Of a stretch of 64,000 nucleotides of DNA, positions 8,935 through 17,912 are shown in pieces (within the stretch, counting starts at the first letter, position 1; each line of letters starts with the position of its first letter). The stretch is from Caballeronia udeis (GTDB taxonomy: Bacteria > Pseudomonadota > Gammaproteobacteria > Burkholderiales > Burkholderiaceae): assembly GCF_001544555.2 (NCBI RefSeq), contig NZ_FCOK02000020.1, positions 62,001 to 126,000 on the forward strand, written 5' to 3'. A program made the translations under genes and the position numbers. The notes below the pieces were generated by a model. That model was not told where the DNA came from. It saw nothing but the letters and a program-made list of their open reading frames with translations, and did no database searches.

Positions 8935-10143
8935 ATGGACACGAGCAACGAGGCGTTGGACTTCGACAGGCAACTGACGCAGTGGCGGCACCGGCTTCAT
9001 CGCGCGCCTGAGACGGGTTTCGAGGAACACGAAACGAGCACGTTCGCAGCGGGCGTGCTTGAAGGTTTCGGGCTTGAGGTGACGCGGGGTATCGGCGGGA
9101 CGGGTTTTGTCGCGAGCCTGTCTTGCGGCGATGGTCGCGGTGTGATTGGTCTGCGTGCGGAGATGGATGCGCTCAACATTCATGAGCAAGCACCGGAGCG
9201 CAGCTACGCGTCCGTGCGCGCCGGCAAGTCCCACGCTTGTGGGCATGACGGCCACATGAGCATGGTGCTGGGAGCCGCGAAGCTTCTTTGCGAGCGGCGC
9301 GATTTCAGCGGGACCGTGCGGTTTATCTTCCAGCCCGCCGAGGAACACGGCAAGGGCGCAAAGGCGATGATCGCCGACAAACTATTCGAGCGTTTCCCCG
9401 TAGATGAAATCTACGGCGTTCACAACATTCCCGGTCAATGCGCCGGAACCATTGCGACGCGGGCCGGCGGCATCATGGCCAGTGAAGACAATTTCGTTAT
9501 CCGTATCAATGGTCAAGGTGGGCACGCGGCGCGACCGCATATGACCATCGATCCCATTGTGATTGCAGCGGAGGTTGTGCTCGCTTTGCAGACGGTTGTA
9601 TCGAGGAGTGTCGATCCCGGTGTGTCTGCTGTGATTTCCTGCACCGAGCTGTTCACCGATGGCATTCGCAATGCGATTCCCGGACAGGTGATCATCAAGG
9701 GCGATACACGCAGCTATACGCCTGACGTGCAGCGGTTACTCGAGACCCGGATGCGCAAAATCAGCGAGGGTATTTGCACGGCGCACGGCGCTGAATGTTC
9801 ATTCGAATACACGCACGAGTTTGTTCCTACGGTGAACACGCCGGAATGCGTTCCGACAGCGATCGCGGCTGCAACCGCAATTGTGGGCGCCGCGAACGTG
9901 GACGGCAACGTGGCCCCGATGATGATTTCAGAAGACTTACGCGCGTTCCTTCAGGTGGTGCCCGGCAACTTTGCGTTCATCGGCAATGGTGCTGAGGGCG
10001 AGCCGGGTGCGACCCCGCTTCACAATGCCCGCTACGATTTCAACGACACAGTCTTGCCCATTGGCGCGCGCTATCTTGCCGAGATCGTGCGCACGAAACT
10101 ACCGGTTGTCCCTAGCCATAACCCGAATCCGAGGAAAATTTAA
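8935..10143 (+). CDS. M20 family amidohydrolase/peptidase
   Basis: 402 residues, close to the usual length of hippurate hydrolase-type M20D enzymes. It has the metal-site motifs HACGHDGHMSMVLGAAK, FQPAEEHGKGA and the histidine in GVHNIPG, plus the GGHAARPH dimerisation-domain motif. It removes an N-acyl group or cleaves a peptide-like amide in the cytoplasm. Its stop codon overlaps the start of the diaminopropionate ammonia-lyase gene by one base, so the two products probably act in sequence, the hydrolase freeing the amino acid that the lyase degrades. The same gene pairing is seen in E. coli ygeY/ygeX. Confidence 0.87.
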   Translation: MDTSNEALDFDRQLTQWRHRLHRAPETGFEEHETSTFAAGVLEGFGLEVTRGIGGTGFVASLSCGDGRGVIGLRAEMDALNIHEQAPERSYASVRAGKSHACGHDGHMSMVLGAAKLLCERRDFSGTVRFIFQPAEEHGKGAKAMIADKLFERFPVDEIYGVHNIPGQCAGTIATRAGGIMASEDNFVIRINGQGGHAARPHMTIDPIVIAAEVVLALQTVVSRSVDPGVSAVISCTELFTDGIRNAIPGQVIIKGDTRSYTPDVQRLLETRMRKISEGICTAHGAECSFEYTHEFVPTVNTPECVPTAIAAATAIVGAANVDGNVAPMMISEDLRAFLQVVPGNFAFIGNGAEGEPGATPLHNARYDFNDTVLPIGARYLAEIVRTKLPVVPSHNPNPRKI

Positions 10144-11366
10144 TGCTGCAACATAACGCGGGCGCGCGCCGGAGCCGCTACGACGAATCGCTTCGCGACA
10201 TCCTGAACATTCAAGCCGCAGATGAAAGCCGAGCGTGGTTATCGACGTGGGATGGGCTGAATGCCGGTCCTACGCCGTTGTGGGACTTGCCGGATCTTGC
10301 GGCACGGCTGGGCGTTGGATCGATCAGCATGAAGGACGAAGGCCATCGTTCCCCGCTTGGCAGTTTCAAGGCGCTGGGTGCGCCGATAGCGCTGATCCGT
10401 TTGATTCGACGCCTTTGGCCCGACGAGAACTTTGTCCCGGCCAAGTTGACGGGCGGCCACTACAAGACGCGGCTGGAGGATTTCACGGTCATCAGCGCGA
10501 CCGATGGCAATCACGGCCGTGCGTTGGCCGCGACTACGCGCAGCATTGGATGCCGCTGCGTGATCGTGCTGCATCGACACGTGAACGATGAACGGCGACT
10601 CGCGATAGAACAGTTGGGCGCGCAGATTGTGCAGATCGACGGCAACTACGACGAGTCCGTGAAGGAAGCCGCGCGTCTCGCCGATGAGCACGGCTGGCAT
10701 GTCGTTTCCGACACCTCATATGAGGGTTACGAAACCATCCCGCGCGATGTGATGCAGGGATACGGGACGATTGCCGCTGAAGCAATCGAGCAATGCAATG
10801 AAGGTTCTTACACGCACGTGTTCATTCAGGGTGGCGTGGGTGGACTGGCGGCTGGTGTCGTCAGTTACTTCGCCGAGCGTTTTGGCGAGCGGCGGCCGTT
10901 CTGCGTGATTGTCGAACCGGAGCAGGCGGATTGCCTGTTTCAAAGCGCACTCAAAGGACAGGCGGCGTTGGCAACGGGCTCTGTCGACTCGATCATGGCT
11001 GGGCTTGCGTGCGGGGAAGCGTCGCCGCTGGCCTGGCGCTTCCTGCATGTTCTCGCCGATGTCTTCATGACCATTCCCGACGATGCCGCCGTCGATGCCA
11101 TGCGGATCCTGGCCGTTGGCGCTGAGCGCGATGTGCCTCTTGTGGCTGGGGAGTCGGGCGCGGCAGGACTCGCGGGGCTTGTTCAGGCGAGCAGCAGCGT
11201 GGAGGATCGCTCTGCGCTCGGGCTTGACGAGCGCTCGAACGTGCTGCTGCTGAACACCGAAGGCGCGACCGCGCCGGCTTTGTACCGGCAGCTAACGGGA
11301 CTGCGCGCCGACGATGTGTTGGCAGCGCAGAGAGGCTGGCTTGCGCGGCAAAAGGAGGGTGCATAG
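10143..11366 (+). CDS. dpaL: Diaminopropionate ammonia-lyase
   Basis: 407 residues of fold-type II PLP enzyme. The PLP lysine sits in HRSPLGSFKALGAP, followed by FTVISATDGNHGRALAATTR and the glycine loop VFIQGGVGGLAAGV. The unusual TPLWDLPDLA start and the NHGRALA motif separate it from threonine dehydratases. Known reaction: 2,3-diaminopropionate to pyruvate and two ammonia. The TAATG junction at 10141-10145 couples it to the M20 hydrolase. Regulation is probably through the divergent Lrp-type gene. Confidence 0.88.
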   Translation: MLQHNAGARRSRYDESLRDILNIQAADESRAWLSTWDGLNAGPTPLWDLPDLAARLGVGSISMKDEGHRSPLGSFKALGAPIALIRLIRRLWPDENFVPAKLTGGHYKTRLEDFTVISATDGNHGRALAATTRSIGCRCVIVLHRHVNDERRLAIEQLGAQIVQIDGNYDESVKEAARLADEHGWHVVSDTSYEGYETIPRDVMQGYGTIAAEAIEQCNEGSYTHVFIQGGVGGLAAGVVSYFAERFGERRPFCVIVEPEQADCLFQSALKGQAALATGSVDSIMAGLACGEASPLAWRFLHVLADVFMTIPDDAAVDAMRILAVGAERDVPLVAGESGAAGLAGLVQASSSVEDRSALGLDERSNVLLLNTEGATAPALYRQLTGLRADDVLAAQRGWLARQKEGA

Positions 11367-11370
11367 CCTT

Positions 11371-12330
11371 CTAGTCGGAGAAACCGTTTTCGAAGGTCTT
11401 GCGCAGATAGGTTACAAACGCGGTCACGGCACGCGGCACGTGTGGCGCGTAGGGCCTGACGATATAAAGCTGTTCAGCGAACCCGCCCTTGGGCTGCCAC
11501 TCAGGCAGCACCCGGATCAAGTGCCCCGCGCGCAGCGCAGCTTGTGCGCTGAAATCGGGCAGGAGCGCAATGCCCAGGTCGTCGAGTGCTGCGTCGCGCA
11601 AGGTTTCGCTATTGTTCGCGGAAAACGGCCCGGAGATTGGCACGGTCACGCGCCCGGCGGCTGTCTTGCGTCCCGTCGTGCGTTCGAACGTCCAGGCCGG
11701 CGCCTCTTGTGCACGCGGATAGAACAGGCAGTCATGCGCGGCCAGGTCCTGTGGCGAGGCGGGTGTGCCGCGCCGGCGCAGGTACGCTCGCGTTGCCACG
11801 ATTACCGAGCGTGTGGCGCATAGAGTCCAAGCCACATGCGTTTCGGGCGGCGCGGCGCTATGACGGATCGCAAGATCGAAACCTTCGCTGGCTAGCGAGG
11901 TGATCCGGTCTGACACTTCAAGCTGCACGCGCACTTCCGGATTTGCCCGAAGAAAAGCCGACAGATGCGGCACGAGTTGCTGCCGCGCAAACGCCACGGG
12001 GGCGGTGACGCGCAGCTCGCCGCGGGCGATACCCGCCGAATCGCGCACGCCCGCAAAACTTTGCGCGATTCCCTCGTACTGGCCGCGGGTCTGGTCGACA
12101 AGACGCTGTCCCGCCTCCGTCAACCGCACGCTGCGTGTTGTGCGCTGCACCAGAGAAACGCCCGCTGCGCGCTCCAGCTCGGCAATCCGCTGGCTCATGG
12201 CGGCCTTGCTCACGCCGAGCCGTGTGGCGGCGCGGGTATAGCTGCCTTGCTGCGCGAGAATTGTCAGCCAATAGAGATGGGTCCAGAGCGACTCGACACG
12301 TTGCGTTTCCATATCTTCATTGTTCGCCAT
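11371..12330 (-). CDS. LysR family transcriptional regulator
   Basis: 319 residues from the ATG at 12330. The HTH is LTILAQQGSYTRAATRLGVS then KAAMSQRIAELERAAGVSLV, and the effector domain begins GELRVTAPVAFARQQLVPHL. Alternative starts are a TTG at 12339 and an ATG at 12312; none has a strong ribosome-binding site. It is divergent from mmsA across 90 bp, so it probably regulates that gene. Downstream it converges on the diaminopropionate lyase gene with only 4 bp between stops. Confidence 0.88.
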   Translation of the reverse strand: MANNEDMETQRVESLWTHLYWLTILAQQGSYTRAATRLGVSKAAMSQRIAELERAAGVSLVQRTTRSVRLTEAGQRLVDQTRGQYEGIAQSFAGVRDSAGIARGELRVTAPVAFARQQLVPHLSAFLRANPEVRVQLEVSDRITSLASEGFDLAIRHSAAPPETHVAWTLCATRSVIVATRAYLRRRGTPASPQDLAAHDCLFYPRAQEAPAWTFERTTGRKTAAGRVTVPISGPFSANNSETLRDAALDDLGIALLPDFSAQAALRAGHLIRVLPEWQPKGGFAEQLYIVRPYAPHVPRAVTAFVTYLRKTFENGFSD

Positions 12331-12420
12331 AGAAAACAATCATTTCAATCATAGCGTCTTTGCAGACACGTCCGGGGTTCTTACACTCTGAGCATTCCCA
12401 ACTCATACAGGTGCCTCATC

Positions 12421-13932
12421 ATGCAGAGCTTCAGCGATCGCGCGGACGTCGGCCACTTTATCCAGGGCCGCCGTGTTCCCGGCACGGGCACGCGCACCCA
12501 GCCGATTTTCAATCCCGCGACCGGGCAGGAAGCACGCACACTGCGTCTGGGCGATGTCGCCGATGTGGACGCCGCCGTCGCCAGCGCGAAGAAGGCATTC
12601 GTGGGTTGGAGCGAGACGCCGCCCATCCGGCGCGCGCGTGTCATGCTGCGTTTTCTGGAACTGATGAACAAGCACCGCGACGAGCTGGCCGCGATCATCA
12701 CCGCCGAGCACGGTAAGGTATTCAGCGACGCGCAGGGCGAGGTGTCGCGTGGTATCGATGTAATCGAATTCGCTTGCGGCATTCCGCAGCTTTTGAAGGG
12801 TGACTACACGGAGCAGGTATCCACGGGTATCGACAACTGGACGACGCGTCAGGCGCTTGGCGTGGTGGCAGGCATTACGCCGTTCAACTTCCCGTGCATG
12901 GTGCCGTGCTGGATGTTCCCGGTCGCTATTGCGGCAGGCAATGCGTTCGTATTGAAGCCGAGCGAGCGCGATCCGTCGGCGTCGTTGTTCATGGCGGGGT
13001 TGCTGCAGGAAGCGGGTCTGCCCGATGGCGTGTTCAGCGTGGTGCAAGGCGACAAGGTCGTGGTCGATGCTCTGCTCGTGCATCCCGATGTGAAGGCCAT
13101 CAGCTTTGTGGGTTCAACGCCGATCGCGAATTACATTTATCAGACCGGCGCGCAACACGGTAAGCGCGTGCAGGCGCTTGGCGGCGCGAAGAATCACATG
13201 GTCGTGATGCCGGATGCGGATATTGATCAGGCTATCGATGCATTGGTTGGTGCCGGTTATGGCTCGGCTGGCGAGCGCTGCATGGCGATTTCTGTGGCCG
13301 TGCTGGTGGGTGATGTGGCTGACAAACTGATTCCGCGATTGGCTGAGCGGGCACGCACGCTGATCGTGAAGAACGGCATGGAGGCTGATGCCGAAATGGG
13401 TCCGATCGTCACGCGTCAGGCGCTGGAACGCATTGAAGGTTACATCGCGCTGGGTGTGGAAGAGGGTGCTTCGCTGGTCGTCGATGGACGTGGTCTGAAG
13501 GTGCCGGGACATGAAGAAGGCTTCTTCACGGGTGGCACGTTGTTCGATAACGTGACGCCTGAGATGCGCATTTACAAGGAAGAGATTTTCGGGCCGGTGC
13601 TGGCTTGTGTGCGCGTGAAGGACTTTACGGAAGCGGTTGATCTGATCAATGCGCATGAGTTTGGTAATGGGGTTGCTTGCTATACGCGTGACGGACACAT
13701 TGCACGTGAATTCGGTCGGCGGATTGAAGTGGGAATGGTCGGGATTAATGTACCCATTCCTGTGCCGATGGCGTGGCATGGTTTCGGCGGCTGGAAGCGC
13801 AGTTTGTTCGGTGACATGCACGCGTATGGTGAAGAGGGCGTGCGGTTCTATACGCGGCAGAAGTCGATCATGCAGCGGTGGCCGGAAAGCACGGAGAAGG
13901 GCGCTGAATTCGCGATGCCTACGGCGAAGTGA
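12421..13932 (+). CDS. mmsA: Methylmalonate-semialdehyde dehydrogenase (CoA-acylating)
   Basis: 503 residues of the aldehyde dehydrogenase superfamily. The segments [39 protein letters not shown] and [14 protein letters not shown] are diagnostic of MmsA, and the catalytic cysteine is C287 in GERCMAIS. The enzyme converts methylmalonate or malonate semialdehyde with NAD and CoA to propionyl- or acetyl-CoA, in valine, beta-alanine or inositol breakdown. It stands alone here, without mmsB beside it, under a divergent LysR regulator. Beta-alanine or malonate-semialdehyde disposal is therefore as likely as valine catabolism. Confidence 0.92.
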   Translation: MQSFSDRADVGHFIQGRRVPGTGTRTQPIFNPATGQEARTLRLGDVADVDAAVASAKKAFVGWSETPPIRRARVMLRFLELMNKHRDELAAIITAEHGKVFSDAQGEVSRGIDVIEFACGIPQLLKGDYTEQVSTGIDNWTTRQALGVVAGITPFNFPCMVPCWMFPVAIAAGNAFVLKPSERDPSASLFMAGLLQEAGLPDGVFSVVQGDKVVVDALLVHPDVKAISFVGSTPIANYIYQTGAQHGKRVQALGGAKNHMVVMPDADIDQAIDALVGAGYGSAGERCMAISVAVLVGDVADKLIPRLAERARTLIVKNGMEADAEMGPIVTRQALERIEGYIALGVEEGASLVVDGRGLKVPGHEEGFFTGGTLFDNVTPEMRIYKEEIFGPVLACVRVKDFTEAVDLINAHEFGNGVACYTRDGHIAREFGRRIEVGMVGINVPIPVPMAWHGFGGWKRSLFGDMHAYGEEGVRFYTRQKSIMQRWPESTEKGAEFAMPTAK

Positions 13933-13986
13933 GGGGGATTTTGCCTCGCCGATGGTGACCGCGGCGCGGGTGGTTTTCGCCGTTCC

Positions 13987-14057
13987 TGCGGTCGATTGGT
14001 GGATCGGTCGGTAACCACCGTGCAGTTGTTTGTCCGACCGAAGGTTGATCGACCGCA
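13987..14057. repeat. Nested inverted repeat between mmsA and tssJ
   Basis: Outer arms TGCGGTCGAT (13987-13996) and ATCGACCGCA (14048-14057) match perfectly, and inner arms CGGTCGG (14005-14011) and CCGACCG (14034-14040) nest within them. It sits between the converging ends of mmsA and tssJ, where a two-way transcription stop would be expected. No U-run follows on either strand, so the terminator role is only a guess. Confidence 0.5.
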
Positions 14058-14058
14058 A

Positions 14059-14742
14059 TCAGGCTGGTTGTGCCCAATCATCTCCAACGGGCGCCGTTTT
14101 GCTTACTGGTTTGACCGACGGCGTCCCACCCGGCCTGACGGGTTGTGGCGCGCTGGGACTTGCGGTTTGCGGGCTGTTCACCGTTTGCGGTGCACTGTGC
14201 CGTTTGAAGGCCTCGGTGCCGATACCAGCGACGCTTAACGAGCTGTCCCGCACTTCAACCTTGACCGGATCGGTCTTCTTCCACTGTTTCTTCGGCAGCA
14301 CCAGCTTCCATTTCGCATCCCGTCCATCATCGCGGAAGAATGCAACGATGCCGACGTACTCCGCGTCGTCACTCATCGGCTCGCTGATACTGGCGTTCGC
14401 ATTGGGCCGGAGTACAAGATCCGTTGACCCAAGCAGGTCAGCCTTCAGTGCGTCTATATCATTCGTCTGCAATTGCGCGTAGTCGAGTTGATCGAACGCT
14501 TGCGGTGTCTTCAGTTGATAGATTCGCACCACGGTCGAGAGCGATTGTCCGGTGCCGCTTGTATTCGACGAAGACCGGCTGACGAAGTCGAGGTTCATGG
14601 TTTTCACCTGTGTGGTGAATGCCCATTTCGCCGCGTCCACGGTGCCGCTCTTAACGGCTTGCCCTACCCCGCATCCCGCGAAAGTAAGAATGATGCACGC
14701 CGCGGCGGCGAGTTGCGTCTGTCGGATCGTTGTGGGCTTCAT
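14059..14742 (-). CDS. tssJ: Type VI secretion outer-membrane lipoprotein TssJ
   Basis: 227 residues. The signal peptide ends in a lipobox F-A-G-C at 21-24. The body has the TssJ beta-sandwich pattern: LSTVVRIYQLKTPQAFDQLD, then LKADLLGSTDLVLRPN and EYVGIVAFFRD. TssJ anchors the TssJLM membrane complex in the outer membrane. The C-terminal ~45 residues are proline/serine-rich and extend beyond the usual domain. The ATG at 14742 follows a GGAATG site and lies 17 bp after tssG. With tssL, tssM and the sheath genes absent and tssF broken, it cannot act in a complete apparatus from this locus. Confidence 0.85.
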   Translation of the reverse strand: MKPTTIRQTQLAAAACIILTFAGCGVGQAVKSGTVDAAKWAFTTQVKTMNLDFVSRSSSNTSGTGQSLSTVVRIYQLKTPQAFDQLDYAQLQTNDIDALKADLLGSTDLVLRPNANASISEPMSDDAEYVGIVAFFRDDGRDAKWKLVLPKKQWKKTDPVKVEVRDSSLSVAGIGTEAFKRHSAPQTVNSPQTASPSAPQPVRPGGTPSVKPVSKTAPVGDDWAQPA

Positions 14743-14759
14743 GCTTGCATTCCATTGTT

Positions 14760-15806
14760 TTAATGTGTCGGGTAGGTCTTGGCGGTTCGACCGTCCCACG
14801 TGCCAAGCTGCACCCGGGTGATGGCGCCTGTCGTATGGGGTCGTTCAGCTTGCGCGAGTTGGGTTGTGTAACCAAGGCTCACCTGGTCAGATGAAAGCTC
14901 CGCTCTTGGCATCAGGTCGGGCGAGACATGCATCTCCAGATGCGCGTTCGCTTCGTAGCCGAGATAGAAGCGCAGCAGCGCCATGATCTGGCCGTGTACC
15001 TCACGTCCGGGCGTCAGGCCCAACACCGATTCGGGTGTCGTTGGTGCGATGACTACGCGGGCGCAATTGCCTCGATCGTAGAAGCCGCGCCCGAGTACGC
15101 AGTTCTCACCAAGCGCCGTTGGCTCAAACTCGTTTAACTGAATCCATACCGGATGAAACTCGGTGACCGTAATCGTTGCATCAGGCACGGCGTGTTGCAG
15201 CACGCCCGCGAGTCCTTCGGCCGTGCGCGTGCGCTGGCTGGCGAGTCCGAGCATTGACAGCAGCTTGCGCGTGCCGACTGTCTGCTCGATATCGGCATTG
15301 CCTATACCCAATCCCACCAGGCTGACCAGACAACGGGAGACGTCATCGGTACCGTCTTTTCGAAACCCTATCGGGAAGCGATACTTGCGCCACGCCCGGT
15401 AAAATTGCGTCGCGATCCTGTGATGGAACATGTCCAGAAAGGCCGACAACGGTTCAGCGCCGTCACGGTTCTGCGCGACTTCATCGATGAAATATGAAGG
15501 CATGCGCGCATCGACGCCGTAGAGTCCGAGGAACGTCGTGCGGATGGCGGCGGGTTTTGATGTGTCGTCGTAGTCGAATTCGACCGCATCAATTTCTTTG
15601 CCCGGGAAGCCGAGTCGGGCACCCGAGCGAAACCGCACCGGTTCGTTTGCCGGTGAGTCGGTCGAGCCGAGAGGTGGCAGGTTTGGCGCGGCGAGTTCAA
15701 TCAGCTCACAAAAGCGTATGAAGTTCATACGAGTCGCGTCGTGCAGCAAAGCGGGCAAGAGGGCGCGCTCTTCAAGCACCGGAAACTCTCGATGAGGCGC
15801 GTTCAA
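14760..15806 (-). CDS. tssG: Type VI secretion baseplate protein TssG
   Basis: 348 residues, near the family length. Recognisable segments are MNFIRFCELIELAAPNL, VRFRSGARLGFPGKEIDAVE, LSAFLDMFHHRIATQFYRAW and the C-terminal HGQIMALLRFYLGYEANAHL. TssG pairs with TssF in the baseplate wedge. The likely start is TTG at 15806, which overlaps the tssF stop in a TTGA arrangement and is preceded by GGGAG; this coupling is what one expects for tssF-tssG. The frame is intact although its partner tssF is a pseudogene. Confidence 0.85.
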   Translation of the reverse strand: MNAPHREFPVLEERALLPALLHDATRMNFIRFCELIELAAPNLPPLGSTDSPANEPVRFRSGARLGFPGKEIDAVEFDYDDTSKPAAIRTTFLGLYGVDARMPSYFIDEVAQNRDGAEPLSAFLDMFHHRIATQFYRAWRKYRFPIGFRKDGTDDVSRCLVSLVGLGIGNADIEQTVGTRKLLSMLGLASQRTRTAEGLAGVLQHAVPDATITVTEFHPVWIQLNEFEPTALGENCVLGRGFYDRGNCARVVIAPTTPESVLGLTPGREVHGQIMALLRFYLGYEANAHLEMHVSPDLMPRAELSSDQVSLGYTTQLAQAERPHTTGAITRVQLGTWDGRTAKTYPTH

Positions 15807-16609
15807 AACGGTGCTCCCTCGGCCTTGTTATCGGGCCACGTTTTCCGGCGTCCACTCGGCAACGAAATGACTACCAGCTTCGTATAGATATTCATCGTCG
15901 CGTACAACGCGAGGAAGCGATTCAGCATCTCGCCGAACAACGCGAGATCGCCATCGCCAGCAAACTTGTCGCTGTTAAGCGTGACTTCGATTTCCACGCC
16001 GCGCAGCAAGCCACCCTTGACGAGCTTTTGCAGAGGTCGATGTTTGACGTCGATGATCGCATCAATACGCCGCCGGTTCAGTTCTCCATCGGTCCAGTCG
16101 TAGAGCGCAAGACTGCCGCGCAGGATTTCTGCATCCAGCAGGGAGAGATAGTTCGGTGCGAGATGCGAAAGCACACGCCAATGAAAGCGGTCACCTGTTG
16201 GTGGATACACAGGCAAGGTTGGAGCCGTGAGGTTTCTCACCGATGCTACGTTCGTAAAACCACCACGCGTGCGGTTGATACTTGCTTCTCGAAGGCCCTT
16301 GCGTGGCAGCATGCCGTTTGTGCCTGTAATCGAAAGCGATAGCGTTTCTTTCGGAAGCGTGGTCTCACCTTCCCACGCATGGCCGCCCAACACCACCCAC
16401 GTGTCGAACCGTCCTGACGGGCCGCGTCGAGCCCGCGTATGGAAATATCACTCGGGCATCTCATGGCGCAGCATGCCGCCGCGGTGCCGGAACGACGAGA
16501 ACGGCGCGTACTCGAAGCGGGTACCGTTGGATGTTTCGAACCCGACGATCGACTCCACCGAATAGGTTTCGACAAAATCGCCCGACGTATCCACCGTATG
16601 CACGCGGTA
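15803..16609 (-). pseudogene. tssF: tssF remnant: 5'-truncated and interrupted by an in-frame stop
   Basis: The C-terminal third of TssF is readable. Upstream part: VETYSVESIVGFETSNGTRF, EYAPFSSFRHRGGMLRHEMP. Then an in-frame TGA at 16448-16450. Then YFHTRARRGPSGRFDTW continues in the same frame to the stop at 15803. Normal TssF is about 600 residues; here homology is lost beyond about 16609, where a clpV fragment begins on the other strand. The stop lies at the usually basic position before Y-F-H-T, consistent with a CGA to TGA change. Two independent lesions mean no functional TssF. Confidence 0.88.
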
Positions 16610-17357
16610 TCAGGAAGCCCACACGGTGTCTCAGCTCAAGGGTTCGCCACCAGGCTATGTGGGTTACGGCCAGGGCGGTGTGCTGACCGAAGCCGTGCGT
16701 CGACGGCCCTATAGCCTGATTCTGCTCGATGAAGTGGAAAAAGCACATCGCGATGTGTTGAACGTTTTCTACCAGGTATTCGATCGTGGTTTCATGCGCG
16801 ACGGTGAAGGACGTGTGATTGACTTTCGCAATACGGTGATTGTGATGACATCGAATCTGGGCAGTGACCAGATCATGGCGGCACAGGAGGCAGTGGTCGA
16901 AGCCGGCGGTGAGGTCACCACCGGCATGCTGATGGAGGCGATCAGGCCGACGCTGATCGAACATTTTCAGCCGGCGTTGCTGGCCCGATTCCAGACGGTC
17001 GTGTACCGGCCGCTTTCTTCATACGCCATGACCACGATCGTACGAATGAAGCTTGCGAAGGTCGCACAGCGCATCCAGCGTAAGTTCAACCTGCCGCTTA
17101 TTTGCGACGACGCGCTGATCGGTGAGCTGGTGCGTGCTTGTCAGTTACCGGATTCGGGGGCGCGCAATATTGATAGCCTGCTCGACCAGCAGATACTGCC
17201 CGTGCTTTCGCGCGAGTTGTTGGTGCGTGTGTCGCAAGCTCAGGCGCTTCATGCGGTCAGGCTGTCGTACTCGGATGACGGCGGAATCGCGGTCGATTTC
17301 GATGAGGCACCAAACGATGTTCATGCGGTGTCGAACAGGGAAGAAGTCACGCCATGA
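16608..17357 (+). pseudogene. clpV: clpV (tssH) remnant: C-terminal fragment only
   Basis: About 249 codons, against roughly 880-900 for a full ClpV. Homology starts abruptly at YQEAHTVSQLKGSPPGYVGY, inside the second AAA+ module. It runs through the Walker B LILLDEVEKAHRDVLNVFYQ, the sensor region VIVMTSNLGSDQIM and the D2-small domain FQPALLARFQTVVYRPLS. The first AAA+ module, middle domain and second Walker A are missing. It is fused head to head to the tssF remnant. The stop overlaps the tssE start (ATGA), showing that clpV-tssE was the native order. Confidence 0.9.
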
Positions 17358-17782
17358 CGCGCGGCGGACCTGGGTTGTTCGAAGCGGTGACGGGGCATTT
17401 TGCGAACGGTGACCCGATTGGTCTTCACAGCCGGAACCAGCAAACGTTCCTTTCTGTGCGCGACAACATCCAGCGCATTTTGAATAGTCGCCGCGAGAGC
17501 CTCGCGCATTTGCCTGACTACGGTCTGGGTGATCTATCGAAGATTTACCGGCACATGCCGGCCTCGGCACATACACTTCGGCGCGAGATTGAACACACGT
17601 TGCTCAAGTATGAGCCACGTTTGAAATCGATCGATATAACTTCCGCCGATCCAGAGGACGGCATGCTGCTCAGTTTCACGATGACCTGCGAACTGCACCA
17701 AGGGGGACTTGTGCGCTATGGCACGTATTTCACGCCAGAGGGACAAGCCCGGCTTACAACGTGTGAGGATATCGACCGGTAG
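17354..17782 (+). CDS. tssE: Type VI secretion baseplate protein TssE (gp25-like)
   Basis: 142 residues. The GPW/gp25 fold is visible in LSVRDNIQRILNSRRESLAH, LPDYGLGDLSKIY and LRREIEHTLLKYEPRLKSID. TssE is the baseplate wedge protein related to T4 gp25. The frame is complete and its ATG overlaps the clpV stop. Because clpV lost its 5' end and promoter, expression is doubtful. A hairpin follows 12 bp after the stop. Confidence 0.85.
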   Translation: MTRGGPGLFEAVTGHFANGDPIGLHSRNQQTFLSVRDNIQRILNSRRESLAHLPDYGLGDLSKIYRHMPASAHTLRREIEHTLLKYEPRLKSIDITSADPEDGMLLSFTMTCELHQGGLVRYGTYFTPEGQARLTTCEDIDR

Positions 17783-17794
17783 CAGGCCTTTAGT

Positions 17795-17821
17795 GTGCGT
17801 CGCACAGGAGACGCGACGCAC
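17795..17821. terminator. Hairpin after tssE
   Basis: GTGCGTCGC and GCGACGCAC form a perfect 9-bp stem around a 9-nt loop. No U-run follows, so it may be a weak terminator or simply the edge of the retained T6SS segment. Confidence 0.45.
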
Positions 17822-17912
17822 GAAGGAGAGGGTATTGAAAGCTAACGCGACCAAGCTGGGCGTCGAGGTAATAGAATATCCAGATCCCCGCCCGCGCAAC
17901 CAACCCCACCCC

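Noticed and set aside
16246-16575. 109-codon minus-strand ORF over the tssF/clpV junction side
   Set aside because: It is tssF read in a different frame; the true TssF frame shows family residues on both sides of the internal stop.
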